The position numbers and the translations under genes were made by a program. Source: Chloroflexota bacterium (GTDB lineage: Bacteria; Chloroflexota; UBA11872). From it: a DNA stretch of 64,000 bases. This document shows positions 33,939 to 43,286 of this stretch, one piece after another (position 1 is the first letter of the stretch; each line of letters begins with the position of its first letter). Location of the stretch: assembly GCA_022826485.1 (NCBI GenBank), contig JAJDUU010000028.1, forward strand, positions 1 to 64,000. Direction: 5' to 3'. The notes beneath the pieces were generated by a model that was not told the origin of the DNA, made no database searches, and saw nothing but the letters and a program-made list of their open reading frames with translations.

Positions 33939-35168
33939 TCAGGCCGCGCGGTTCAGGTGGCGGGCTTGGTCGCGTAGCGCGTGCACTCGCTGGGCCAATC
34001 GCTTGACGGACGCCAACACCTCATCCAGAGTCCCGTCCAAGTCCAGCGCGGCGACTTCCAGCCGCTTGCCCGCGTGGCGGACCTCATATTTTGAGCTGTC
34101 CGCCTCGCCCTGAGCGTAGACGAGCAGACCGCCCGGCAGGTCCAGCGCGGTGGCGTAGGCCAGCAACTGGTAGAGATCGGCGTTAGGCACGCTGCGCACC
34201 TGCGTACGCTTGTACTTCGCGTCGCCCACGAACGTGCAGACGCCTCCGTCCCACCAGGACAAATCTGGCTTGATGGGCAGTCGCCCTTGCATAGCGAGCG
34301 TAATGCGGTGCGGCAGGTCTTGATCGGAGCGGAGCACGCGCTCGGACACACGCAACTCGTCCCTCAGCGCCTGAGTCACGAACTCCTGAAAGAGCGTGTT
34401 CATGTCGATCAAGAAGCCGGCGGCGCGCACGGTCCCGCGGCTGGACTGAAAGGCGCTGTGCCGCAGGATCAGCCGCGACAGCCCCACCACGTCGCGGTAG
34501 TGCTGGTTCAGCCGGTCGAAGCTGACCTGCGGCAGGCTGTTCGGCGGGAATGCAACCAGCGAGACGTTGTCGAGCAATCCCGCGATGCGCCCCAAATCTC
34601 GGCGCGCTTTCGGCGAACGCAGCCGCATGCCGCCCAGCCGCGCAACTGCCGCCTTCACCAGGCGGTTCGCCAGGATGTCGTCCGTGAACTCGTCGTATCG
34701 GACCTCAACCGGCAGGGGCAGGCCAAACCTGCGCCGCAGCTGGTCGTCAAATCGGATGCGCCCGCGCACCGTGGGCAGCGCCTCTTCGTGGGTCAGATAG
34801 CCATGCAGCAATCCGCGCGCAAAGGCCCGCCGGGCCGCGGCTGCCAGCGCAAGCGCCAGCGTGTCCGGCAGCGCCGGCTGTTCCTCGAAGTCGAACCAGC
34901 GCCGGTCCTGATGCTTGAACATTCCCATGGCGTAGCAGGCCAGCGACAGCAGCTGCGGGATGCCGATCTTGGGCTGGATGAGCACCGACAGGCCGCCGAT
35001 TTCAAGCGCGCCCACGGTTGACCCTGGCGTCAGCGTGTAAGCATCACTCTTGCCCAGCGCCGGTTCGATGGTCAGCGAGAGCGGTGAGTCCCCAAGCGCG
35101 TCGCGCTCCTGGACCGAGAGCGGATAGGGCTGGCTCGGTTTGTACTCGCGCAGATTAATCCGACGCAT
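33939..35168 (-). CDS. mcrC: McrC-type nuclease subunit of a type IV restriction system
   Basis: A 409-residue partner of the McrB motor. The N-terminal part (MRRINLREYKPSQPYPLS, VGALEIGGLSVLIQPKIGIPQLLSLACYAMGM) is the McrC domain contact region, and the PD-(D/E)xK nuclease site is seen as LPIKPDLSWW (about 325-334) and FVGDAKYKR (about 341-349). With McrB it should cut DNA carrying modified cytosines. The start is ATG at 35168, 14 bases inside the end of mcrB, so the two are coupled. G+C is higher than in the mcrB 5' half. Confidence 0.92.
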   Translation of the reverse strand: MRRINLREYKPSQPYPLSVQERDALGDSPLSLTIEPALGKSDAYTLTPGSTVGALEIGGLSVLIQPKIGIPQLLSLACYAMGMFKHQDRRWFDFEEQPALPDTLALALAAAARRAFARGLLHGYLTHEEALPTVRGRIRFDDQLRRRFGLPLPVEVRYDEFTDDILANRLVKAAVARLGGMRLRSPKARRDLGRIAGLLDNVSLVAFPPNSLPQVSFDRLNQHYRDVVGLSRLILRHSAFQSSRGTVRAAGFLIDMNTLFQEFVTQALRDELRVSERVLRSDQDLPHRITLAMQGRLPIKPDLSWWDGGVCTFVGDAKYKRTQVRSVPNADLYQLLAYATALDLPGGLLVYAQGEADSSKYEVRHAGKRLEVAALDLDGTLDEVLASVKRLAQRVHALRDQARHLNRAA

Positions 35169-37479
35169 CGCCGGCGCCGTCTGCCTTGTCGAGTTCGTCG
35201 GGATCGCCGACAGTCGGTTCCGGCTGGCCCTCGGCTTCGGCACGCAGGTCGTCCAGGTCGAAGTCGTCCAGACGTTCAGACTCGCCAAATAGGCGCTCTT
35301 CGATGTAGGGAAGGACGTTGTGCTCCCAGGTCAGGCGCACCTTTTCCTCGTTGAGGTCGGGGTTGCCGGACTCGTCGGTTTGCATGAAGTAGCTCGGCCC
35401 GATGGCGGCGTGCTCGTCAGCCAGCTTCTTGTTTGCGAGATCGACCACGCTCTCCACCCACGCCGGCTCCAGCGCATGCTTGGCCAGCCAGCGCCCGAGT
35501 AGCCCCTGCACCGGCGCTTTGTCGGGATGGAACTCCATGAAATGGAAGCGGCGGCGCAGCGCCAGGTCCACCAGCGCGATGGACCGGTCGGCGGTATTCA
35601 TGGTGCCGATGATGTAGAGATTCGTGGGCAGCGAGAACGGTCGGTCGGAATACTGGAGGTGCATCTTCTCGTCGCGGTACTCCAGCAGGAAGTACAACTC
35701 CCCGAACACCTTGGCCAGGTTGCCGCGATTGATTTCGTCGATGACCAGAAAGTGCTTCGCGTCTGGCGCTTTCGCCGCCGCCTCAGCCATGTCGAGCAGC
35801 GGCCCGTTCCTGAGTACGAAGCCGACTTGTTCCCCACCGGGCGCTGGACGGAATCCCTGTACAAAGTCCTCATAGGCGTAGGACGGATGGAACTGAACCA
35901 ACCGCACGCGCTCTTCAGAACCAGCCAGATACTCCGCGAGCTTCCGCGCCACATAGGTCTTGCCGGTGCCGGGCGGGCCCTGAAAGATGATCTGCCGCTT
36001 GTCGTTAAGGCTCAGCAAAGTCTCGATCTTGCGAAGCTCGTCAACGTCAAACAGGAGATCCTCGGCCAGCACTTCAAGCGGGTCAGGGGGGTCGTCAATC
36101 TCCCCGCCCTGGAGCTGCCACACCACTCCCTGCGCGTCAAGGCGGTCTCGTAGAGTCAGTCCACGATCAGCGGCTTCCTCTATGAGCCGGTCCAGGAAGC
36201 CCAGCGAGTGTTCGTACATCGCCGCCTCATCCGAGTCCCGTGCAGGCTGGTCATATCCGGTGCTTTCATAGGCTTTACTGAACGGGTTTACGCGAAACGG
36301 CGGGTTTCTCTTAACTTCCAATCCCATAAGCAAGACGGAGATTACATTTAGTCGGGTTCCTTTCCCGCTTATTACTGACCGCGGGAATAGGCCGCAAAAG
36401 GATCGGATTCGTGCAGAAACCGATGATGGATCCCGCTTCCAAATCGCTTGCAGCGCCTGTAGCGCGTCGTCAGGGGATTCTGTGATCCAGTCACGGAAAC
36501 GCGCCTGCAATATGCCGAAAATGAGGTTTCCTGCGATCGCACTCTTTACCAGATTGGACCAGTCGTTCGCGCCGGCAAGCGCCGCATCACGCGCCAAAGC
36601 AATCTTTCCGCCGATTTCAATCTTATAGTTGTTCTCTAGACTGTCTAAATCTGTAGTATCAACAAGTCTCTTGGCTCGCTTGATATACTCGTCCCAAGGA
36701 TCGTATTGGTGATCCCATACACTTCGAATATCAGTATCAAAGAAGTCTATGTCTCGGTCTTTCTCGACTTCGAGGCCCCGGCGAATCTGTACCAATTCCC
36801 GGTCAAGGTCGTTGGACCGCTCGTCAAGCTGATCAACAAAGGCCTCCGCGATAAGCTCCTTCTGCTTCCTTGGAAGGACGCGCTCAAACGTGTCTGGGTC
36901 GACAAGATGCAGCAACGCGGCCGCCTGGATATAGGATTGCGAGTTAGTCAAGACCATCACCGATTGTTTGAACTTCCAAGAATCATCGAGGATCACGACG
37001 CGCTGATCTTCGGTCTGATCCTTTAGCCACTCAGCTAACCTTGCAATCAGCCGTAGATGTACATGGCGACGGATTCCGAAATCTGGTCCGGGATTGCAGA
37101 TGCCGCTGTCAAGTGCTTTATCGAGTCTTTCAGGGAGTGGAGCGTCTCGCCTGGCCCAGCCTAGGACTTTCATGATCTGATCTCGCTTAACACTGCCACT
37201 AGTTGCATCGTTGATTAAGAAGTGAACGTAAAGTAGCTCGGCGGCAAGTTGGATCGTGTTGGGTGAGGCTCTTACGAGGCTCTGCTCATACCGGCCGATG
37301 AAGGTGCCTTGACCGACGGATTCGGTGTCGACCCGCTCGAGAAACTCCTCGATGGTTTGCGATGACCAAACCGGCTTGCCGGGTGTGAAGAGGGAGCCAT
37401 CGTTGCGCAGGGCGGAATCGACCCATTGCTGTGCTGCGGCGTAAATCCCGGCTTCCTCCGCCTTGGCTAGCCTGGCCAT
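35155..37479 (-). CDS. mcrB: McrB-type AAA+ GTPase of a type IV restriction system
   Basis: A 774-residue motor and recognition subunit. The C-terminal McrB AAA+ core has Walker A GPPGTGKT (501-508), FHPSYAYEDFVQGFRP, Walker B FLVIDEINRGNLAKVFGELY, and the McrB-specific IIGTMNTADRSIALVDLALRRRFHF. The first 480 residues should hold the recognition domain. They do not show the known DUF3578, SRA, YTH or EVE patterns and I do not recognise them. That half of the gene is also poorer in G+C: about 45% in 36301-36360, against roughly two thirds nearby. This is a sign of transfer or of a swapped domain. ATG at 37479 with GAGGGCG upstream. Confidence 0.93.
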   Translation of the reverse strand: MARLAKAEEAGIYAAAQQWVDSALRNDGSLFTPGKPVWSSQTIEEFLERVDTESVGQGTFIGRYEQSLVRASPNTIQLAAELLYVHFLINDATSGSVKRDQIMKVLGWARRDAPLPERLDKALDSGICNPGPDFGIRRHVHLRLIARLAEWLKDQTEDQRVVILDDSWKFKQSVMVLTNSQSYIQAAALLHLVDPDTFERVLPRKQKELIAEAFVDQLDERSNDLDRELVQIRRGLEVEKDRDIDFFDTDIRSVWDHQYDPWDEYIKRAKRLVDTTDLDSLENNYKIEIGGKIALARDAALAGANDWSNLVKSAIAGNLIFGILQARFRDWITESPDDALQALQAIWKRDPSSVSARIRSFCGLFPRSVISGKGTRLNVISVLLMGLEVKRNPPFRVNPFSKAYESTGYDQPARDSDEAAMYEHSLGFLDRLIEEAADRGLTLRDRLDAQGVVWQLQGGEIDDPPDPLEVLAEDLLFDVDELRKIETLLSLNDKRQIIFQGPPGTGKTYVARKLAEYLAGSEERVRLVQFHPSYAYEDFVQGFRPAPGGEQVGFVLRNGPLLDMAEAAAKAPDAKHFLVIDEINRGNLAKVFGELYFLLEYRDEKMHLQYSDRPFSLPTNLYIIGTMNTADRSIALVDLALRRRFHFMEFHPDKAPVQGLLGRWLAKHALEPAWVESVVDLANKKLADEHAAIGPSYFMQTDESGNPDLNEEKVRLTWEHNVLPYIEERLFGESERLDDFDLDDLRAEAEGQPEPTVGDPDELDKADGAGDASD

Positions 37480-37560
37480 CGCGCCCTCGCTTGTCTATCT
37501 AGTCTTTACTGGAGATTCGGGCGCCCAGATGGTAGTGGGTGCCGTCAGGGTCAGCGCCCT

Positions 37561-37690
37561 CATACCCGTATTGCGGCACCGGGCAGGCTCTACGCCTGGC
37601 ATCCAGCGCGCCTCTAGATTCGACCGGACTGGATTCCGGCCTTCGCCGGAATGACGGAAGGGGCTGTCGCTGCGACGGAATGACGGCGGG
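37561..37690. repeat. Repeat cluster between mcrB and pyrE
   Basis: 37627-37657 is a GGATTCCGGCCTTCGCCGG hairpin copy of the dispersed palindrome. Before it is a decayed GCACCGGGCAGGCTC composite (37570-37592), and after it part of another copy (GCGACGGAATGACGG). No gene seen in 37480-37704. Confidence 0.85.
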
Positions 37691-37704
37691 CTTATGCAAC
37701 GGCC

Positions 37705-38292
37705 TCATTCGGAGAGGGGACTGGACGTGCTTTCGGGCTGCTCGAAGTCATCCAGCGTGAAGACGCTGGCTGCGGGGACGTCGATCTCCGCCATGGCGGC
37801 CTCGTAGCCGGCCAGGCGGTCGACGAGGGCGATGGCTAGGACTACTTCGAGGTCCAGGCCGGCTTCTCGCAGGCAGCGCGTCGTGTAGACCAACGACCCG
37901 CCGCTGGTCGCGGCGTCGTCGACGATGACCACGCGCATGCCGCGCTGCAGCGGGCCTTCGATGACGCGCTCGGTGCCGTGGTCCTTGCGTTCGCTGCGGA
38001 CGAACAGCCCGGCCAGCGGCTGATCGGTGCCGGCGCTCAGCAGCATGGCCGCGGCCACGATCGGGTCCGCGCCCACGGTGGGTCCCGCGACGGCGTTGGC
38101 GTCGGGCGCACGCTCCCGGATCAACTCCAGCACGGCGTTGCCGGCCAGGTGCGCGCCGTCGGGATCCAGCACGACCTGCTTGCCGTCGAAGAAGTACGAA
38201 CTGGTTTGGCCGGACGAGAGCTTGAACGTGCCGGTGATGAACGAGCGTTCTTGCAGCATGCGGCGCAGTCGCTCGCGATCGGAGTCGGCCAT
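37705..38292 (-). CDS. pyrE: Orotate phosphoribosyltransferase
   Basis: A 195-residue pyrimidine biosynthesis enzyme, joining orotate to PRPP. Seen: FKLSSGQTSSYFFDGKQ near residues 23-39 (the SGxxSxYY(F)D orotate site), GPTVGADPIV, the mobile-loop RSERKDHGTERVIEG (about 99-113), and the PRPP motif VVIVDDAATSGGS (about 120-132). ATG at 38292 with GGGAGGTGA is the start. It is a lone gene; the rest of the pyr pathway is not in the window. Confidence 0.94.
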   Translation of the reverse strand: MADSDRERLRRMLQERSFITGTFKLSSGQTSSYFFDGKQVVLDPDGAHLAGNAVLELIRERAPDANAVAGPTVGADPIVAAAMLLSAGTDQPLAGLFVRSERKDHGTERVIEGPLQRGMRVVIVDDAATSGGSLVYTTRCLREAGLDLEVVLAIALVDRLAGYEAAMAEIDVPAASVFTLDDFEQPESTSSPLSE

Positions 38293-38457
38293 CGGCTTCA
38301 CCTCCCGGGCGCCGGTCGCGGCCGGGCGCCCACAAGGGGCGCTCCTACGCGGAATTCCGAACACACGGGCCCGGAGGACGTGCCCCGGCGGCGCGAATCG
38401 GGCCATTATGCGTCAATGGGCCTTCAACACGACCTTTCGACATGAGGAGCTAGCGCA

Positions 38458-39498
38458 ATGGCCTCTCTCAAGGCGGCGGTGATCGGACTCGGCGGCCACG
38501 GCAACAACCACCTCGAGATGATTGCCGACGCGCCCGAGATGCGGCTCGTCGGCGTTTCGGATCTCGACGAGCAGCGCCTGGCCGCGGCGGCTGCCTTCGA
38601 ACCCGAGGTCGCCACCACCGACTACCGCGAGATGCTCGACCGTTCCCGCCCCGACGTGGTCTACGTGGTCACGCTGCCCGGGCACCTGCTTCCCATCGTG
38701 CGGGAGTGCCTGGAGCGCGGCATCCATACCTCTGTCGAGAAGTCGCCCGGCAACACCAGCGCCGACACCGCCGCCATGATCGAGGCCGAGGCCGCCAGCA
38801 CCGCCATGGCCATCGCCTCGTTCAACCGCCGCTATTTCCCGCAGGTTCTCGCCGTCAAGCGGCTGGCGCTCGCCCGCGGCGGCCCCGTGCACGCCGCCGC
38901 CACCTACAACAAGAACCCGAGCGACAAGGTGGTCGAGAACATGAGCCTTGGCCTGATGCCGCCGGCGTTGATCTGCGACTCCATTCACCACGTCGATCTG
39001 CTGCGCTGGCTGGTGGGGGACTCGATGGAGACGACCGGCGTCGTCACCCACGTCCACGCCGAGACCTACCGCTCCAGCCCGGCGCGTGAGCGGCACAACG
39101 CCGTAATCACCTTCGCCAACGGCGCCCGCGCGGTGCTGATGTCGCACTTCGGCGTGGGGACGCGCATTCAACGGGCCGAGCTGCACGCCGAGGACTTCTC
39201 GGCCTACATGGACCTCACGCGCATGAGCCCGCCCGAGGAGGCGCACCGGCCCGACACGTTCGAGCTGTTCGCCGACGGCGATCCCTACGCAGCGCCGCTG
39301 GACCTCGCGCCCGAGGGCGGCCCCTATTTCAACGAGACGCGGCACTTCGCCGACTGCATTCTCAACGGCCGCCGCCCCTGGAGCACGTTGGAGGACGCCC
39401 TGGTGACCATGCGGCTCTGCGAGGCCATCTACGCCGGTCACAAGGGCCCGTTCGATGGCGACACGGCGTCCTCCGATCCCCTCTCCCTGGATGGGTGA
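38458..39498 (+). CDS. Gfo/Idh/MocA-family oxidoreductase
   Basis: A 346-residue NAD(P)-dependent dehydrogenase for sugars or inositols. N-terminal Rossmann: AVIGLGGHGNNHL (6-18) and an acidic GVSDLDEQ at the end of strand two, favouring NAD. The catalytic-lysine motif, usually EKP, is EKSPGNTSAD (about 102-111). The C-terminal domain has the SIHHVDLLRWLVGD block with the metal-like His pair. Substrate unknown. Its neighbour 39683-41230 is a GH172 protein on the same strand, with 184 bases between them holding repeats. Confidence 0.9.
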   Translation: MASLKAAVIGLGGHGNNHLEMIADAPEMRLVGVSDLDEQRLAAAAAFEPEVATTDYREMLDRSRPDVVYVVTLPGHLLPIVRECLERGIHTSVEKSPGNTSADTAAMIEAEAASTAMAIASFNRRYFPQVLAVKRLALARGGPVHAAATYNKNPSDKVVENMSLGLMPPALICDSIHHVDLLRWLVGDSMETTGVVTHVHAETYRSSPARERHNAVITFANGARAVLMSHFGVGTRIQRAELHAEDFSAYMDLTRMSPPEEAHRPDTFELFADGDPYAAPLDLAPEGGPYFNETRHFADCILNGRRPWSTLEDALVTMRLCEAIYAGHKGPFDGDTASSDPLSLDG

Positions 39499-39525
39499 GG
39501 GTGGGGCCTGCGAAGGTGCGTGACT

Positions 39526-39615
39526 ATGTTTCCCAGGCTGCCCGCAGCCTGGGCCACCGGACACTGAAAACCCCTCATCCCACCCTTCTCCCGCAAGGGG
39601 AGAAGGAGCCGGGCC
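39526..39615. repeat. Repeat cluster between Gfo/Idh and GH172 genes
   Basis: 39531-39560 holds CCCAGGCTGCCCGCAGCCTGGG, a stem that recurs (ACGCAGCC form) at 52097-52122. 39580-39605 has CCTTCTCCCGCAAGGGGAGAAGG, a relative of the hairpin at 15807-15841. Confidence 0.85.
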
Positions 39616-39682
39616 TGCCCTTCGGTTCACCGGAGACGCGGCATCACGGCCCCGCCATTCGGAATGAGAAAGAGCATCGACC

Positions 39683-41230
39683 ATGAGTCCTGATTGGCTC
39701 GCATTGCCGGAGCACTTCGCGCCCGCGCGCGTCACGACATACCAGGCCCTGCCGCCCGACACTCCCGTCACGTTGGCGCAGCTCGACGGCCCCGGCTGCA
39801 TCCGCCGCATCTGGGCCGCCAGCGTGCGCCGGCCCACGCCCGCGCACCAGCGCCAGATCGTGCTGCGCATGTATTGGGACGGTGCGGAAGTGCCTGCCGT
39901 CGAGGCGCCGCTCGGCGACTTCTTCGGCCAGCTTCACGGCTTGCCGCCCTATCCGCTCGACTCGCGCTACCTCACCAGGCAGGTCCACGCCGGATACACG
40001 GCCACGTTTCCCATGCCCTTTCAGCAGGGGGCGCGCATCGAGGCCGTGGCAGGTCCGGGCGTGGGCGACGACGGGATCCTGCTGCAGACCGATTGGCACG
40101 CCTACCCACCGGAGTCCTTCACGCAGCCGCTGCGCTTCCACGCACAGTTCCGGCGCGAGAACCCCTGCGAGGCCTTCGGACGAAACTACCTGCTGCTGGA
40201 TGCCGTGGGCCGCGGTCGCTTTCTCGGCTTCAACTACGGCGTGGCCGTGCGCGACGACCGGGCGCGTTGGTCGCACGCGGGCGCCGACAACATCTATGTG
40301 ACAAACGCCGCCGACGCCCCCGAGGGACCGTTTGCCCATCTGCGCGGCGCGGGGGGTGAGGATGCCTTTGGCGCCTCCAACGGCGGCGTGCTGCACCGGC
40401 CCTCCACGCATCTCGACCAGGGCGTGCCCTACTACGCGCAGGAGGACCTCGGCCCGGCGTTGGCCCGGCACACGCTGGCGGCCTATCGCTTCTTCGAGGC
40501 CGACGCCATCCCCTTTGGCCAATCGCTCCAGGTTCGCTTCGGATCGATGGCCAACGACATTTGCAGCACGGCGTATTGGTATCAGGAGCCGCCTCACCGG
40601 CCCTTCGTCCGCATGCCGGGCTGGGACCAACTCCTGCTCGGAACGGACTTGCCGTACGACGACACCGGCGCCCCGGAGCCGGAACCGCGCTGGCAACTCC
40701 TCGGTCCGTTCCATCCGGATGAGGAAGCGGCGCTGGACGCGGCTGCCGACCGTGCCGGCGCCACCGAGAGTTTCTCCGAAACCGGCTACCCGGCCGACTC
40801 GCCGTGGCGCCGCGAATCGCGGCACATCGCGCGCTGGGCGCCGGCCGCCGACATCAACGGCTTCGTGGACTTCTCGCTGACCTTCCGCCCCATCGGCCCC
40901 GAGAACTCGCTCACCTATCCGGCGGTCGGCCTGGCGGAAACGTGGCTGCACGCCGATGCGGACGACGCGGTAACGCTGCAGATCGGCTGGGTGAACGAGC
41001 TGCGGCTACGCGTCGGCGACGGTCCGTGGGAGTCGCTCGGCGGCCACGCCTACTTCCGCAACCGGGAGCATCGGCTGTCGCTGCGGCAGGGCTGGAACCG
41101 GCTTCAGATCAAGCTCGACAACCCCGACGACGGACTGGCCCTACACGCGTGGGGGTCCTGGGTCTTCGCCATGCGTGCCATCGACGACCGCGGGCGCGAG
41201 CTCGCGCTGCATCCGGAGCGCGCCCGCTAG
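39683..41230 (+). CDS. DUF2961 / glycoside hydrolase family 172 protein
   Basis: A 515-residue protein with the GH172 N-terminal pattern: QLDGPGCIRRIWAA (about 32-45), VLRMYWDGAEVPAVEAPLGDFFG (about 61-83), QAGARIEA-like QQGARIEAVAG and, near residue 263, the STHLDQGVPY stretch. Characterised GH172 enzymes are fructofuranosidases and arabinofuranosidases acting as oligomers. A C-terminal beta domain of about 130 residues (from about 375; ADINGFVDFSLTF to WNRLQIKLDN) resembles a carbohydrate-binding or hexamer-forming jelly roll. There is no signal peptide, so it works inside the cell or on imported sugars. Confidence 0.85.
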   Translation: MSPDWLALPEHFAPARVTTYQALPPDTPVTLAQLDGPGCIRRIWAASVRRPTPAHQRQIVLRMYWDGAEVPAVEAPLGDFFGQLHGLPPYPLDSRYLTRQVHAGYTATFPMPFQQGARIEAVAGPGVGDDGILLQTDWHAYPPESFTQPLRFHAQFRRENPCEAFGRNYLLLDAVGRGRFLGFNYGVAVRDDRARWSHAGADNIYVTNAADAPEGPFAHLRGAGGEDAFGASNGGVLHRPSTHLDQGVPYYAQEDLGPALARHTLAAYRFFEADAIPFGQSLQVRFGSMANDICSTAYWYQEPPHRPFVRMPGWDQLLLGTDLPYDDTGAPEPEPRWQLLGPFHPDEEAALDAAADRAGATESFSETGYPADSPWRRESRHIARWAPAADINGFVDFSLTFRPIGPENSLTYPAVGLAETWLHADADDAVTLQIGWVNELRLRVGDGPWESLGGHAYFRNREHRLSLRQGWNRLQIKLDNPDDGLALHAWGSWVFAMRAIDDRGRELALHPERAR

Positions 41231-41371
41231 GCGACGTTTGCAATATTGGGCGACATCCCACGCCCAAGCCTCGGGTCACCCTCACCCCAGTATCGAGGGA
41301 CCGTTGCAAGACCCAGCCGAGCTTAAGGATGACCGGCCGAATCCAATCTACCCCCAGGTTCAATGAGGGGT

Positions 41372-41398
41372 GGATTCCCGCCTTCGCGGGAATGACGG
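41372..41398 (-). repeat. 27-bp palindromic repeat, identical to the GIY-YIG flanks
   Basis: Identical over all 27 bases to 1008-1034, 40 kb away and with no GIY-YIG gene beside it. It lies in the gap between two convergent genes. Confidence 0.95.
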
Positions 41399-41434
41399 AT
41401 AGGAGGGGAAGTTCGCGAACCGCCCCTCGACGAC

Positions 41435-43222
41435 TCAGCCCGGCGCGATCGTCGTCATGTCCCAGCCGCCCAGCCGGCGAATCGGCACGGTCGGGTTCGC
41501 CAGGCTCGGCTCGCCCGCCTGGCGCCAGGCCTCGATCTCGTCCTGGTGGCCCAGCCGGCGCAGCGCGTTCCACGGCGCCTGATGGTTGGCGCGGAACCAC
41601 GAGCCCGCGCAGTCCCACACGAACAGGTGCTCGGCCCCGGCGCCGTAGAGCATCGAGGCCATGCGGCGGTAGTCCTCCGCGCTCAGATCGCGCGGCATCA
41701 GGTTGGGCGCCATCAGGCAGCGTGTGCCGCGCACCGCCTCCACAAACGGCTGAATCTGCTCGCCCGACATCCACGTGTCCTCGGCCACCGGCAGGGCCAG
41801 CGGCGCGGGACTGTAGGGAATTAGCGTGTCGATCAGGCCCTCGCGCGCCCAGGTGGCCACGTCCATACCGAAGTAGTCGTTGTCGGCCTGCGTGCCGAGC
41901 ACGCACACCGAGATGTCGATTCGCTTGCCGTGGCGCGCGGCGCTGGCGGCGTCCATCTCGGCGCGCACCCGCCGCATGAAGTCCGTCAGCACGGCGGCGC
42001 GGTGGGCCAGCCAGCGGGGATCGCGCTCGTCCAGGTCGTGCGGGTCCTCGCCGAACTTGCGCTTGAAGCTCTCGACCAGCGGCGCCTCGTAGTCCAGGTA
42101 GGGCGGCCGCCGGTTGAACAGCAGCGCGATGCCGTCGACCGGATAGGCCGCCATTTCGCGCAGCACCGACAGGCAAAACTCCTGGGTTTCCTGAAACGCA
42201 TAGGACAGCCGCGGCAGGGTTCGTCCCTCCCGGTCGATGCAGTGCAGCTCCGGGTGCCGCTCGAAATACCCGCCCGCGAAGAACCCCTCCATGGTGGTCG
42301 GCGGATAGGTCCACGCCGCCAGCCGGTAGCTGGCGTGGAACTCCATCCCCAGGTCGTGGGTGTGCCGCAGCGCCACGTCCACCGGATCGATGCCCTTGCG
42401 CCGGAACTCCCGAAAGCTCTCCACCAGCAGGCGCTCGCCCAACCGGCTGTAGCCCTTCAGGTCGAGATCGGCGGGATTGCGTCCCACGGTGGTGTCGTAG
42501 TAGAGCTTGTCGCCGCCGCCGACCTCCCAATAGATGCGCCCAAAGTCCGTCTCCCGGTAGGGCTCGACCTCGCGCCGAATCTCCTCGGCGGTCGTCGTGC
42601 GATAGGTGTAGGGATAGAACGCGTCGTTGTGCCCGAAGAGCCGGCGGGTGGAGGCGTCGCGCAGGTCCTGCTCGTGCGCCGCCGCCTCGGCGTCGGAGAG
42701 CGGCACGAGCTTGACGTAGGCGATCTTGGTCGACTCGCCCTGAATCGTCCCCGGGCCGTCGCCCGCCGCCAGGCGCCGCGTGATCTGCTCGAAGACCAGG
42801 TCCTGGCCGTCGAGCTTGGCCACGCGCCAGAACAGCTCCTCGAACCGGAGCCGGCGCATGTGCCCGTCCAGCCCGCGCGGCGGCTCCCAGCGCAGCATCG
42901 AGTAGGTGTCGTCGCCGCTCAGTTTCACCAGCACCTGCTCCAGCCAGCCCTGGTCCTCATTGGTCGGGTGAAATCCCACGCTGATGGCGTGCCAGCCGCG
43001 CCGATCCATGGGATAGGTGACCGCCGGCGACTGCGATTCGAAGCCGGCCCATAGCAGCACCCCGTGCAGGTCCTCCGTCTCGTAGGGCAGCGTCTGCCAG
43101 GTGCCCGGGCGCAGGTCGGACGCCAGCGCCGACGCGGGGGTGGAGCGGTCCAGATCGGTCAGGTAGATGGGCTCCGCCTGATAGCCCCGGTCGGCCAGAA
43201 GATCACGCGCTGTATCGGCCAT
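41435..43222 (-). CDS. Probable glycosyl-hydrolase-like (GHL10-type) TIM-barrel protein
   Basis: A 595-residue protein with an N-terminal beta region (about 1-170; LHGVLLWAGFESQS, YSMLRWEPP), and a TIM-barrel-like centre where AYQLAAWTYPPTT-type, YPVDGIALLFNRRPPYLDYEAP and FKRKFGEDPHDLDERD resemble GHL10 proteins (COG1649). The last part (FVWDCAGSWFRANHQAPWNALRRLGHQDEIEAW) is shared by unknown paralogues of planctomycetes and sponge symbionts in my memory. The start is ATG at 43222 with AGGGAGC upstream. It is transcribed convergently with the GH172 gene. Substrate unknown. Confidence 0.7.
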   Translation of the reverse strand: MADTARDLLADRGYQAEPIYLTDLDRSTPASALASDLRPGTWQTLPYETEDLHGVLLWAGFESQSPAVTYPMDRRGWHAISVGFHPTNEDQGWLEQVLVKLSGDDTYSMLRWEPPRGLDGHMRRLRFEELFWRVAKLDGQDLVFEQITRRLAAGDGPGTIQGESTKIAYVKLVPLSDAEAAAHEQDLRDASTRRLFGHNDAFYPYTYRTTTAEEIRREVEPYRETDFGRIYWEVGGGDKLYYDTTVGRNPADLDLKGYSRLGERLLVESFREFRRKGIDPVDVALRHTHDLGMEFHASYRLAAWTYPPTTMEGFFAGGYFERHPELHCIDREGRTLPRLSYAFQETQEFCLSVLREMAAYPVDGIALLFNRRPPYLDYEAPLVESFKRKFGEDPHDLDERDPRWLAHRAAVLTDFMRRVRAEMDAASAARHGKRIDISVCVLGTQADNDYFGMDVATWAREGLIDTLIPYSPAPLALPVAEDTWMSGEQIQPFVEAVRGTRCLMAPNLMPRDLSAEDYRRMASMLYGAGAEHLFVWDCAGSWFRANHQAPWNALRRLGHQDEIEAWRQAGEPSLANPTVPIRRLGGWDMTTIAPG

Positions 43223-43286
43223 TGCTACACGCTCCCTGTCGATTTCCGTGTAGGGGCAGCCCTCGTGGCTGCCCGCTCGAAGCCCC

